From: Sphingobacteriaceae bacterium DW12
Lineage (GTDB): Bacteria; Bacteroidota; Bacteroidia; Sphingobacteriales; Sphingobacteriaceae
Direction of reading: 5' to 3'
NCBI GenBank assembly: GCA_000783305.1
Contig: JROE01000008.1
Coordinates: 294,204 to 358,203 of the forward strand
Length of the DNA stretch: 64,000 nt
The notes under the pieces are model-generated. The model was not told the origin of the DNA and ran no database searches. It was given only the letters and a program-made list of their open reading frames with translations. The first letter of the stretch is position 1. Every line of letters begins with the position of its first letter. Shown one piece after another: positions 16,717 through 25,978 of this stretch. The position numbers were made by a program, and so were the translations under genes.

Positions 16717-17532
16717 ATGAACACCAACTTGAGCGAAAATCAAATTGATTTTTACCGCAACAACGGCTACCTAGTTGTAGAGGATTTTTTGAATACGGAA
16801 GAACTGGAACACTGGCGCAGCGTAGTCACCAAAGCTATAGAGGAACGTAACGGTCAAAAAATGCCAGGAAAAGACGTTCGTCTTGGCGATGATGATGGCA
16901 TTAATACAGATGCTGCATATTTCAACAATGTATTCGATCAACTCTTGAACCTTTGGCAAACGAACAGAGATATGAAGAACTTGATGGTTGATGAACGCAT
17001 CGGCAAGATGGCGGCAGACCTCGCGGGTGTAGATGGTATCCGTATTTGGCATGATCAAGCGCTCATCAAACGTCCTTGGGCTAATCCTACATCTTGGCAT
17101 CTAGACACTCCATTTTGGTCATTTTCGGATAGACGAGCGTTATCTATTTGGATTGCATTGGACGACGCCACTTTAGAAAACGGATGTTTATTCTTTATCC
17201 CAGGATCGCACAAAACAACAACATTCGAAAATTCCGGAATCGGGAAAAACATGGGGGGTATTTTCGAGGTCTATCCAGAATTTAGACGGACGAAACCATA
17301 TGCTGCCATCATGAAAGCTGGTAGCTGTTCGTTCCACAACGGATTGACTATCCATGGAGCCCATGCCAATATGACGCCAGGATTTCGTCGTGCGATGACA
17401 TGTGCCTATATGCCAGATGGAAACATCTACAACGGGATTCCCAACATCTTGCCTCATGAATACCTGAAAACCATTCAGCTAGGAGACGTGTTGGATAATG
17501 ATGTGCAAAATCCACTTATCTATAAACGATAA
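16717..17532 (+). CDS. Phytanoyl-CoA dioxygenase (PhyH) family protein
   Basis: A 271-residue Fe(II)/2-oxoglutarate-dependent oxygenase of the PhyH family. The iron triad is visible as His128-x-Asp130 (SWHLDTPFW) and His213 (LTIHGAH), and the 2-oxoglutarate-binding arginine is Arg224 or Arg225 (GFRRAMT). 'ENGCLFFIPGSHK' between them is typical of the family. There is no signal peptide, so it acts in the cytoplasm. It overlaps the next gene by one base (TAATG), so the two are translationally coupled. PhyH proteins hydroxylate diverse small molecules, and in sugar loci their substrate is usually unknown. Pairing with a sugar isomerase suggests oxidation of a sugar or cyclitol derived from the imported glycan. 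Confidence 0.8.
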   Translation: MNTNLSENQIDFYRNNGYLVVEDFLNTEELEHWRSVVTKAIEERNGQKMPGKDVRLGDDDGINTDAAYFNNVFDQLLNLWQTNRDMKNLMVDERIGKMAADLAGVDGIRIWHDQALIKRPWANPTSWHLDTPFWSFSDRRALSIWIALDDATLENGCLFFIPGSHKTTTFENSGIGKNMGGIFEVYPEFRRTKPYAAIMKAGSCSFHNGLTIHGAHANMTPGFRRAMTCAYMPDGNIYNGIPNILPHEYLKTIQLGDVLDNDVQNPLIYKR

Positions 17533-18374
17533 TGCAAATCGATTTCTATTGCCCACGCTGGGGTGCCGAACACATCCCATGGTGCCAATTCACCAAAAAA
17601 GTGAAGCAGGAAGGCTTTGCCGGTGTAGAGGTTTTTCCATTGGGCGATAAGCCGAACAACATAGATATGGTCACCACATTCGGTGATTCGGGTCTTTCTT
17701 ACATCCTACTCCATGCCGAACTCCAAGAAGGAAAAGATTTCAATCGATATATATATGCACTTGAACGCAACCTATATACGTTACTGGAGTATCAAGATGG
17801 ATATTCGAAACCAGAGTTTATTGTTTCGCAAACTGGAAGAGAATATTACAGTCGATCACAGATGGAAATATGCTTTGCTATCTGTGACCGGATTAGTGAA
17901 GAATCCTCGATTAAGATTGTCCAAGAAACGCATCGCAACAAATGGTCATTTGCAGCACATGTAGTTAAAGACTATTTAACGGAATTCCCATCTCTTGAGC
18001 TAGCTCTTGATTTTTCACATTGGGTCTGTGTTTCTGAGAGTTATCTCGAGGATCAGGTGGAAGCTATCGATTTAGCAATCAAGCATGGTCGACATCTACA
18101 TGCACGTGTGGGATTTTTAGAGGGACCACAGGTTACGGATCCACGTGCCCCCGAAAACCATCAGGCTCTGCAGCACCATCTTGCCTGGTGGGATCAGTGG
18201 ATAACCTATTTAAAGACAATCGGGACAAATCGTACTACCATTACGCCTGAATTCGGGCCCTACCCTTATATGCAATACCAGCCTTTCACTCAGCAACCCA
18301 TTGCCGGTCAATGGGAAATCAATTGTTGGATGCGACAGATGTTAGAAGAGCGTTATAAGGCTTATCTCGAATAA
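17532..18374 (+). CDS. TIM-barrel sugar phosphate isomerase/epimerase family protein
   Basis: A 280-residue protein of the xylose-isomerase-like TIM-barrel (AP endonuclease 2) superfamily. The metal ligands expected for the family are seen in order: Glu in 'VQETHRN', Asp in 'LALDFSHW', His in 'HLHARVG' and Glu in 'TPEFGPYPY'. There is no signal peptide. It starts on the last base of the dioxygenase gene. Members isomerise or epimerise free sugars, inososes or ketoacids; the exact reaction cannot be read. With PhyH it forms a two-gene catabolic cassette upstream of the SusCD genes. Confidence 0.8.
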   Translation: MQIDFYCPRWGAEHIPWCQFTKKVKQEGFAGVEVFPLGDKPNNIDMVTTFGDSGLSYILLHAELQEGKDFNRYIYALERNLYTLLEYQDGYSKPEFIVSQTGREYYSRSQMEICFAICDRISEESSIKIVQETHRNKWSFAAHVVKDYLTEFPSLELALDFSHWVCVSESYLEDQVEAIDLAIKHGRHLHARVGFLEGPQVTDPRAPENHQALQHHLAWWDQWITYLKTIGTNRTTITPEFGPYPYMQYQPFTQQPIAGQWEINCWMRQMLEERYKAYLE

Positions 18375-18562
18375 TACAAAGAATCGATTCTACAAGAATG
18401 GTCTGTATTAAGAATAATTGACATGTAAACCATACGAAACTGAAAGGAGGATTTCGAATAAAGAGATTAAAACTTATCTCATACAACCGCCATGTGCATT
18501 AAACGTCTTGACCTCTACGGAGGGCGATAGAGACCATTTATAACCCTAATCAAGATTTTTTT
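18375..18562 (+). promoter_or_regulatory. Long leader of the SusC gene with two SD-like motifs
   Basis: The 188-nt gap before SusC contains AAAGGAGG at about 18441-18448 followed by no nearby ATG, and a second GGAGGG at 18519-18524 set in a small hairpin (CTCTA/TAGAG). I see no clear TAnnTTTG promoter. The spacing suggests a 5' leader with post-transcriptional control, but this is only suggestive. Confidence 0.3.
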
Positions 18563-21500
18563 ATGAATAAAGTATTTACGACAATCTGTTCTAAGAAACA
18601 GGGTATTCATCCATTGCTTTGTATGGGCATGATGACAATGTTGATGTTATGCGCCCCGACATTCACCCTGATGGCAACAGCATTACCGATTACAACGAGT
18701 CAGGAGCCTGTTACTGGCTTTGTGCGAGATGAAATGGGGAAGCCTATCGAAGGTGTCTCCGTACTCGTACGCGGAACGTCGCGTGGCGCTGCCTCCGATG
18801 CCAAGGGAGAATTTAAGATACAAGCATCAGCAGGAGAAGTATTAATATTCACCGCTATAGGTTACTTATCTCAAGAAACTACTATAGGAAATCAGCGCAC
18901 TATCGACGTAATACTTCAATCGGAATCTTCCAATCTGGATGAGGTGGTGGTGGTAGGCTACGGCACAACGAAACGGAAAGATTTTACTGGTTCAGTAGGA
19001 TCGCTAAATCTCGAAAATTCGCCTGTTGCCTTGGCCCCAAATCTAAACGTATTGGAATCTGTAAAAGGCAGCATCAGTGGATTGAATATCGGCTCGACAA
19101 ACTCAGCCGGTGGAGAACCTGGAATGGAAATACGGGGACAAAATTCGATTAATGGAACTAATACTCCCTTGATTGTATTGGACGGCGTAATTTTTATGGG
19201 TAGTCTGAGTGACATCAATCCAAATGATATCGCCACCATCGATGTACTCAAGGATGCAACATCGGCAGCAGCATATGGCTCACGATCGGCCAACGGCGTG
19301 ATCGCTATTAGTACCAAGCGTGGTCGCAGTGGCAAACCGATGATAAGTTTTAATTCTTCGGTGGGCTTTCAGGAATGGCAAAAACGACCAGTAATGTTAA
19401 AAGGTGAGGAATGGATCGAGATGGTCAATGCTCGAAATCAGTACACTCCTGGCACCATCAACTGGCTGAAGAAGGGTGAATTGTCTAATCGGGATACAGG
19501 GCGTGAGACGGTGTGGCTAGACGAAGTATCCCGTACTGGGGTAATGCAAAATTACCAAGCTGCTATATCAGGTGCCACAGAGAACATTAACTATTACTTA
19601 TCTACTTCGTATGACGATAATAAGAGTATCATTGTGGGGGATCAATTTAGCCGTATAGCACTCTTGGGTAAAATCAATATGGATGTTACTAAGTGGCTGG
19701 AAGTTGGGGTTGATGCTGGCTATTCCAAACGAGATTATTCAGGGATAGCGGCAAACATAAACGAGGCGCAAACCATGTCTCCCTATGGTGTGATGTACCG
19801 CGACGACCAAGGCAACCTAGAGAAATACCCCTATACGCAATCGGGGGTAAACCCACTTTGGGGCGTAAATGACGGTACACGAGATAATGAGGATTTTTTA
19901 TACAATTACCGATTGAATACCTACGCTGTGGTAAAAGCCCCTTGGGTAGAGGGATTGAGTTATCGCATAAACTATCTGATTAATCAGGATGAGACACATT
20001 TCGGAAATTTTTTCTACGAGGATTACTATGTGCAGGAAGGAGAATCTCCTGACCGGTATTCGCCTGCGACTCTTCAAGCATTGTTAACGAATGCTAATGG
20101 GAGTATCGAGAAGCGTAAAGGGAATAGCTACGTATGGGATAATATCCTCAACTTCAATCGAAAATTTGACCGTCACTCTCTCGATGTCACTTTGGTAGCT
20201 ACGCGAGACCACCTAAAATATCAACGCAATGTCATGACCGGACGAGATTTTGCCGCAAATGGCAATACCACACTTGGTCTGCAAGGACTACACAAAGCAA
20301 CCGTACAACGAATCGATTATGATGGAACAGATGCCGATAATCTAGAGACGCGTAATTATGAACGTTCGAATGTTGGATACTTAGGTCGGGTCAACTATTC
20401 CTTAAACGATACCTATTATTTTACGGGATCATATCGTCGCGATGGTGCTTCCGTTTTTGGGACTGATAACAAATGGGCCAATTTCTTTGGAGCTGGATTT
20501 TCTTGGCGAATTAGCAACGAAACATTTATGAAGCCAATCCAAGCTTTGGATGATTTAAAGTTGAAAGTGTCATGGGGTCAAAATGGGAATCAAGGTGTTG
20601 CTCCCTATGGGACATTATCAACAGTAGCAAATGCAGCCAGTGGCGGAGCACGGTATGAATTTTCGAATACACCGGGGCGAATTTACTATGGACTATACCA
20701 AGGTACACTCGGCAATACATCACTGGGTTGGGAGACTACGTCTTCTTGGAACGCTGGATTTGAATCGGCATGGCTCGGTAATCGTGTTTTTGCTGATCTG
20801 GACCTCTATTTTTCTAAAACCACCGACCAAATATTTAACCGTAATATTCCAGTGATGACTGGATTCAAAAGAATGCTAACGTCGATGGGACAGGTCAATA
20901 ACACGGGGATAGAAGCGACCCTGCGGACAGTAAATATAAAGAAAACAGACCTCATGTGGAGTACAACATTCACTTTCTGGAAAAACTTCAATAAGTTGGT
21001 TTCTCTCTATGGAGATGACTTAGATGGCGATGGACGGGAAGATGATGACATTGCCAATGGTTTGTTCATCGGCGAATCATTGGGCGCCATCTATGGTTAT
21101 GAACAAATCGGTATCGTACAGGAAGATGACACCGAATACATAGCATTGACGGGCGCTAAGCCGGGAGCACCAAAATACCGGGACTTAGACGGACAGCCCG
21201 GTATCACCGCAGCCGACCGAAAAGTATTGGGCGTTGACAAAGAGAATTTTCGTTTGAATTTCAGCAATAACCTCTCGTATAAGAATTTTGGCTTCTACAT
21301 AATGGTGACAGGTACATTCGGTGGCAATAATATGTACCTTAAGTCCAATCTACCGGCTTACCTAGTCAATGGAACTGGAAGATTCAACGATAATTTGCCT
21401 GATATTCCGTATTGGACTTCTGAAAATAGAAGCAATGAATACCCCTCGGCATTGTTTGCAGGGGACGGGCGCTTTCTTGGACTTCAACATCGTGGGTTCG

Positions 21501-21724
21501 TACGTATACAAGATATATCATTATCTTATACATTCAAACAGCCGTGGTTGTCCGCTGCGCATATCAGTTCGCTAAAGGTATTTGCAACAGCCAAGAATCT
21601 GGCCACATTCACAAACTGGTTTGGCGGCGATCCTGAAACGGGAACCCGACTCCGGGAGACAGAATCAGCATTGCGTCTACCTGTTGCTTCAACATATTCA
21701 TTGGGTATTAACTTAAGTTTTTAA
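18563..21724 (+). CDS. SusC-like TonB-dependent glycan transporter (rhamnosidase locus)
   Basis: A 1053-residue SusC/RagA outer-membrane protein. A long signal region (to about residue 45) is followed by a carboxypeptidase-like domain (about 50-120, VTGFVRDEMGKPIEGVSVLV), the SusC signature LDEVVVVGYGTTKRKDFTGS (128-147), a plug (including TPLIVLDGVIFMG and AYGSRSANGVIAISTKRG) and a barrel ending SLGINLSF. It lacks an STN domain, so it is an ordinary transport SusC, in line with control by the AraC protein. The SusD gene follows after 19 nt. It would import oligosaccharides containing rhamnose, judging from the GH78 gene downstream. Confidence 0.9.
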   Translation: MNKVFTTICSKKQGIHPLLCMGMMTMLMLCAPTFTLMATALPITTSQEPVTGFVRDEMGKPIEGVSVLVRGTSRGAASDAKGEFKIQASAGEVLIFTAIGYLSQETTIGNQRTIDVILQSESSNLDEVVVVGYGTTKRKDFTGSVGSLNLENSPVALAPNLNVLESVKGSISGLNIGSTNSAGGEPGMEIRGQNSINGTNTPLIVLDGVIFMGSLSDINPNDIATIDVLKDATSAAAYGSRSANGVIAISTKRGRSGKPMISFNSSVGFQEWQKRPVMLKGEEWIEMVNARNQYTPGTINWLKKGELSNRDTGRETVWLDEVSRTGVMQNYQAAISGATENINYYLSTSYDDNKSIIVGDQFSRIALLGKINMDVTKWLEVGVDAGYSKRDYSGIAANINEAQTMSPYGVMYRDDQGNLEKYPYTQSGVNPLWGVNDGTRDNEDFLYNYRLNTYAVVKAPWVEGLSYRINYLINQDETHFGNFFYEDYYVQEGESPDRYSPATLQALLTNANGSIEKRKGNSYVWDNILNFNRKFDRHSLDVTLVATRDHLKYQRNVMTGRDFAANGNTTLGLQGLHKATVQRIDYDGTDADNLETRNYERSNVGYLGRVNYSLNDTYYFTGSYRRDGASVFGTDNKWANFFGAGFSWRISNETFMKPIQALDDLKLKVSWGQNGNQGVAPYGTLSTVANAASGGARYEFSNTPGRIYYGLYQGTLGNTSLGWETTSSWNAGFESAWLGNRVFADLDLYFSKTTDQIFNRNIPVMTGFKRMLTSMGQVNNTGIEATLRTVNIKKTDLMWSTTFTFWKNFNKLVSLYGDDLDGDGREDDDIANGLFIGESLGAIYGYEQIGIVQEDDTEYIALTGAKPGAPKYRDLDGQPGITAADRKVLGVDKENFRLNFSNNLSYKNFGFYIMVTGTFGGNNMYLKSNLPAYLVNGTGRFNDNLPDIPYWTSENRSNEYPSALFAGDGRFLGLQHRGFVRIQDISLSYTFKQPWLSAAHISSLKVFATAKNLATFTNWFGGDPETGTRLRETESALRLPVASTYSLGINLSF

Positions 21725-21743
21725 TCGCTATCACTACAGAGAT

Positions 21744-23468
21744 ATGAAAAGGATTTATCAATACAGTGTCATCACAATCATAAGCCTAACATTGAGTATA
21801 GTGGGGTGTAAGGACAAGGATTTTTTGACGGAAGTACCGCCGACCTTCTACACGGTTGACAACGCGTTCAGCACATCAGCCCAAATCGACCAAACACTAG
21901 TCGCCATTTATTCACAGCTTCGTGATTTGTGGGCCAACCCCACTGAGCAAGCTTGGATTTTTGTACTTCGTGGCAACGGAACGGACATGTTCGACGTGGC
22001 CAGTATTCGTCGAGGAGCTTCCTTCAACAACTATGGCAATATCAATCCGGATAATACCGCGTTTTATGAGATATATAGTGCATGGTATGAAATCATTGCC
22101 AAGGCAAACTTAGCAATCTATGCTGCTGATTTGTCCCACATCTCCTGGTCCAGCGCTGAAGAGAAAGCTTACACCGTGGCTCAGGCTCGATTCTTTAGGG
22201 CATTTGCCTATCTAAATCTAGCCGAACTCTTTGGGGGGGTACCTCTTGTGACGGAAATCACGACCGCACCAAAGTATGATTTTTCGCGCACCACACGGGT
22301 TGAAACCTATCAATTTGCTATAGACGAGTTGTTGGCTGTGGAAAACGGACTTCCGTTAACAACAGCTAGTGGTGGTCGGTTGGTTCGTGGTGCGGCTCAA
22401 CACATGCTATCTAGGGCATACCTCGCAATGGGCACACAGCTAGCAGCCGATGGGAATGTGACGGCCGCGCAGTCAGCCTTTACTCAATCACTAGCAAACG
22501 CCGACAAAATCATCAACGGTGGAACATTCTTTTTAATGAAATCCCGATTCGGTTCACGTAAAGAGGAAACCCAAGGAAACGTCTATTGGGACCTGTTCCA
22601 GGAAGAAAATGTCAATTATCAAAATGGGAATACAGAATCAATTTGGGCTTTACAGATCGACTATATGGCTTACCGTGCAGAAGATAGCAAATCTAAGCTA
22701 CCCTATTCCCGTACATATGGCCCCGTATTCCGGGATGCTGTCCCCGCTCACCTTACAGGAACGAATGAGGATGTGGGGGGCAGGGGTATCGCCCAGATTG
22801 TACCGACCATGTATGCACGTGACGAAATCTATGTAGGCCAATGGGGAAATGACCTGCGAAATTCAGATATCGTATTCCGTCGAAATATCATCGGAAATGT
22901 GTCCACATCCCCATATTTTGGGAAACCCGTGCCTTGGGAACTCATGTATAATGGTAGCAATGATGCCAACACAAATATGGCGAATCAAAGTTTATGCTAC
23001 CCCATTTCTTGTAAAATTGCTACCGATCGTTACACTGGATTAGCAGATGGCGAGAATAAAAGCAACTTGTTTCGAGACGATTACTTCATCCGTTTGTCGG
23101 AGACTATCCTACTGCGAGCAGAGGCTAAACAACGATTGGGAGATAAAGCTGGCGCCGCTACGGATATCAACCTGCTACGCGAACGAGCAAAATGTACCTA
23201 TTTGGTGACTGCAGCCGATGTCGACGATCAGTTCAACTTGATTTTGGACGAGCGCGCGAGAGAGCTACTGTACGAAGAAAGCCGTTGGAACACCCTGCTG
23301 CGCATGGGAGGTACCATCGCAGTCAATCGGATTCGTAAACATGCATTTTGGCCAGAAGCGAAAGCAACCTTAACATTTGACTACAACCTCTGGCCAATTC
23401 CCAACACCGTCATTGATACGAACAAGGATGTACCACTTCCGCAAAATGAAGGTTGGCAAAATAGATAA
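21744..23468 (+). CDS. SusD-like glycan-binding lipoprotein (rhamnosidase locus)
   Basis: A 574-residue RagB/SusD protein: lipobox SIVGC (Cys22), then KDFLTEVPPTFYTVDNAF typical of the mature SusD N-terminus, TPR-like helices with 'AQARFFRAFAYLNLAELFGGVPLV' (about 147-170) and the conserved C-terminal block 'LILDERARELLYEESRWNTLLRMG'. It caps the SusC barrel and captures the oligosaccharide. It follows SusC by 19 nt, and the GH78 enzyme follows by 35 nt. Confidence 0.9.
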   Translation: MKRIYQYSVITIISLTLSIVGCKDKDFLTEVPPTFYTVDNAFSTSAQIDQTLVAIYSQLRDLWANPTEQAWIFVLRGNGTDMFDVASIRRGASFNNYGNINPDNTAFYEIYSAWYEIIAKANLAIYAADLSHISWSSAEEKAYTVAQARFFRAFAYLNLAELFGGVPLVTEITTAPKYDFSRTTRVETYQFAIDELLAVENGLPLTTASGGRLVRGAAQHMLSRAYLAMGTQLAADGNVTAAQSAFTQSLANADKIINGGTFFLMKSRFGSRKEETQGNVYWDLFQEENVNYQNGNTESIWALQIDYMAYRAEDSKSKLPYSRTYGPVFRDAVPAHLTGTNEDVGGRGIAQIVPTMYARDEIYVGQWGNDLRNSDIVFRRNIIGNVSTSPYFGKPVPWELMYNGSNDANTNMANQSLCYPISCKIATDRYTGLADGENKSNLFRDDYFIRLSETILLRAEAKQRLGDKAGAATDINLLRERAKCTYLVTAADVDDQFNLILDERARELLYEESRWNTLLRMGGTIAVNRIRKHAFWPEAKATLTFDYNLWPIPNTVIDTNKDVPLPQNEGWQNR

Positions 23469-23503
23469 TTGATGATATATTGTGTAGGCTAAAAACTAAA
23501 TTG

Positions 23504-25804
23504 ATGAGAAAGTTATTAACATTTTGCTTGGTGTGGATGATAGTAGGTATGGCTAAAGCTGCTCCTCTCGACACAATTGTAACACCTACAGGACTAATGA
23601 CCAACTTGCTGACAAAACCCGAAATATCTGTCATTACAACACTGGTCCCTACATTTAGTTGGATTGTACCTACAACTGGTAACCACGACCATCAAACAGC
23701 CTACCAACTTTTGGTGGCATCGTCTATGGCCGCACTGGAAGGGAGCTCCCCAGATGTGTGGGACAGTGGGAAAACCAAAGGCAGAAATGCGTTGCATATT
23801 CCCTACGCCGGAAAAACACTGCAGCCATATACGACATATTATTGGAAGGTCCGTGTCTGGAATGAAGGTGGCGAACCTTCTGAATACAGTAAAATCCAGC
23901 AATTCAATATAGGTGATGCCGCACGAAGCAAACAATGGCCGGGCGAAAGTCGCTGGGTACGATTGGATACAATGCAAGATCAAGGAATGTGGACATTTGA
24001 AGACCGCCCTCCTATCCAATATCATCCCGCGTATCCGGTACGTCTGAGTCGTAAGTCAAATGGTACTTGGTTTGTCGCATTTGAGCGGGCCGGATTCGCC
24101 AATGTGGCACTTACCTTGAATTGGAAGACAGCTCCAAGTGAACGCAAAGACACGACGCTATATATTCGTATTGGCGAGAAAAATGTCGGCGATTCCATCG
24201 ATTCTAATCCAGGCGGCGGTGTGATATACCAAGAGTACACGTTACCCATAAAGGCGGGTATGCACACCTACTATTTAGACATTCCGCGTTTTAAGGCTCG
24301 TTATCCACATAGTCAGGTGATGCCTATACACATGATGGAAGTAATCCCCTTTCAGTTCCTAGAAGTAGTCGGTTCTGATTTAGATGTTTCACTAGTCTCT
24401 GCCGAGCAATTGAGTCTTCATGTGCCATTTGATGAATACGCATCCTATTTTGTGAGCAGCGACACGTTGTTGAACAAGGTTTATGACCTATGCCGCTATT
24501 CCATTATCGCGAATACTTTTAATGGTGATTACGCTGCGAGCCAACGTGAACGGATGATGTATGAGGCTGACGCTTATATTCACCAACTGGGACATTATGC
24601 AGTCGACCGTGAATTTGCAACAGCTCGGTATAGCTTGGAAAATATGATTTACCACGCGACCTGGCCCACGGAGTGGATATCTCATTCAATCATGATGGTA
24701 TGGATGGATTTCTTGCATACTGGAGATACGAGCGTAATCCTAAAAAATTATGATGATATTCGACCTAAATTGATGGATGCTCTGACCATGCCCAATGGAC
24801 TAATTTCGACAACCACGGGTTTAATAACCGATGAATTTAAAAAATCCATTTTTTTTAATGGGAAGACATTACAGGATATTGTAGATTGGTCCCATAGCTC
24901 AGACGCTCTTCCCCAAGGTGGCGAAACAGATAATTATGTCTTTACGCATTATAATACAGTAGTAAATGCCTTCCACTACCACACATTGAGATTAATGGAA
25001 CATATGGCACGCATTACTGGAAAGCAGCAAGAGGCTGAACAATTTCAAAAAACACACACAAGACTATATACCATCTTCCAACGCCAATTCTTCGATAGTG
25101 AAAGAGGAGTCTATACAGACGGGATTGGAACAGACCACGCATCGATTCATGCAAATCTGTATCCTTTGGTATTTGGTTTGGTCCCAAAGAAGGAACGAAG
25201 TCGGGTACTGAACTATATCAAGTCAAAAGGTATGGCCTGTGGTGTTTACAGTGCCAATTATTTATTAGAGGGGCTTTTTGATGCAGAAGAAGGAGAATAC
25301 GCACTGTCACTTTTGACGTCAAAAAGTGATCGAAGTTGGTACAACATGCTACTTGTAGGAGCTACTATGACCACCGAGGCTTGGGACAATAAGTACAAAA
25401 AAAATAATGGTTGGAGCCACGCCTGGAGCTCATCTCCAGCCCATATACTCCCTCGAAAATTGATAGGGATTACTCCGACTTCAGCTGGTTTCAGAAGGGT
25501 AAGTATTAAGCCCCAGCCATCAGGGCTTACTTGGGCTAAGGCAAAAATACCAACTATCAGTGGAGCTATCGAAGTTGGGTTTGACAGTCAACCTATCGAT
25601 TTCAAACTGATGGTATCTTTGCCAGCAAATATCGAGGCCGATGTCTATATTCCCATTCCTGAACATGTGAAAGATTTCACACTTTTGCAGAATGGAAAAT
25701 TAGTAAAAGGGGCAATACGAACCGGAAATTATATTTTGGTGAAAGACATCGGGGCTGGAAAACACGAATTCGCATTGGGTGTAACCAATCAAACATTTCA
25801 ATAA
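23504..25804 (+). CDS. GH78-type alpha-L-rhamnosidase
   Basis: A 766-residue secreted glycosidase (signal peptide MRKLLTFCLVWMIVGMAKA). An N-terminal fibronectin-like domain (about 30-130, 'PTFSWIVPTTGNHDHQTAYQLLVAS', 'YWKVRVWNEGGEPSEYS') precedes beta-sandwich and (alpha/alpha)6 domains. Acidic residues expected in the GH78 site are present: Asp342, Glu349 and Asp356 in GDYAASQRERMMYEADAY, and Glu625 in 'TMTTEAW' as the probable base. A C-terminal Greek-key domain follows. The enzyme removes terminal alpha-L-rhamnose. The ATG at 23504 is preferred to an in-frame TTG at 23480. This is the only glycosidase of the locus, so the substrate is probably a simple rhamnoside or a partly digested pectic or glycosylated compound. 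Confidence 0.85.
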   Translation: MRKLLTFCLVWMIVGMAKAAPLDTIVTPTGLMTNLLTKPEISVITTLVPTFSWIVPTTGNHDHQTAYQLLVASSMAALEGSSPDVWDSGKTKGRNALHIPYAGKTLQPYTTYYWKVRVWNEGGEPSEYSKIQQFNIGDAARSKQWPGESRWVRLDTMQDQGMWTFEDRPPIQYHPAYPVRLSRKSNGTWFVAFERAGFANVALTLNWKTAPSERKDTTLYIRIGEKNVGDSIDSNPGGGVIYQEYTLPIKAGMHTYYLDIPRFKARYPHSQVMPIHMMEVIPFQFLEVVGSDLDVSLVSAEQLSLHVPFDEYASYFVSSDTLLNKVYDLCRYSIIANTFNGDYAASQRERMMYEADAYIHQLGHYAVDREFATARYSLENMIYHATWPTEWISHSIMMVWMDFLHTGDTSVILKNYDDIRPKLMDALTMPNGLISTTTGLITDEFKKSIFFNGKTLQDIVDWSHSSDALPQGGETDNYVFTHYNTVVNAFHYHTLRLMEHMARITGKQQEAEQFQKTHTRLYTIFQRQFFDSERGVYTDGIGTDHASIHANLYPLVFGLVPKKERSRVLNYIKSKGMACGVYSANYLLEGLFDAEEGEYALSLLTSKSDRSWYNMLLVGATMTTEAWDNKYKKNNGWSHAWSSSPAHILPRKLIGITPTSAGFRRVSIKPQPSGLTWAKAKIPTISGAIEVGFDSQPIDFKLMVSLPANIEADVYIPIPEHVKDFTLLQNGKLVKGAIRTGNYILVKDIGAGKHEFALGVTNQTFQ

Positions 25805-25831
25805 AATAGTGGGGACGCTGTCTCCACTATT
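25805..25831. terminator. Bidirectional terminator between convergent operons
   Basis: AATAGTGGGGA (25805-25815) pairs with TCTCCACTATT (25821-25831) with one G-U pair and a 5-nt loop. It follows the GH78 stop immediately and is flanked by A-rich sequence that gives T-rich RNA on the minus strand. Confidence 0.6.
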
Positions 25832-25978
25832 CGATTTGCTTTCCCACAACTATCTCAGTAATGTAGTCGAGCATGTTTTAAATTAAGCAATTAAAAACAC
25901 CAAAAAAGGTATTTAAAGGTCCTCTTTCTACCAATATCTTTGAAGCGGTATATTTCAACAATAATTATTATCCAAAAA

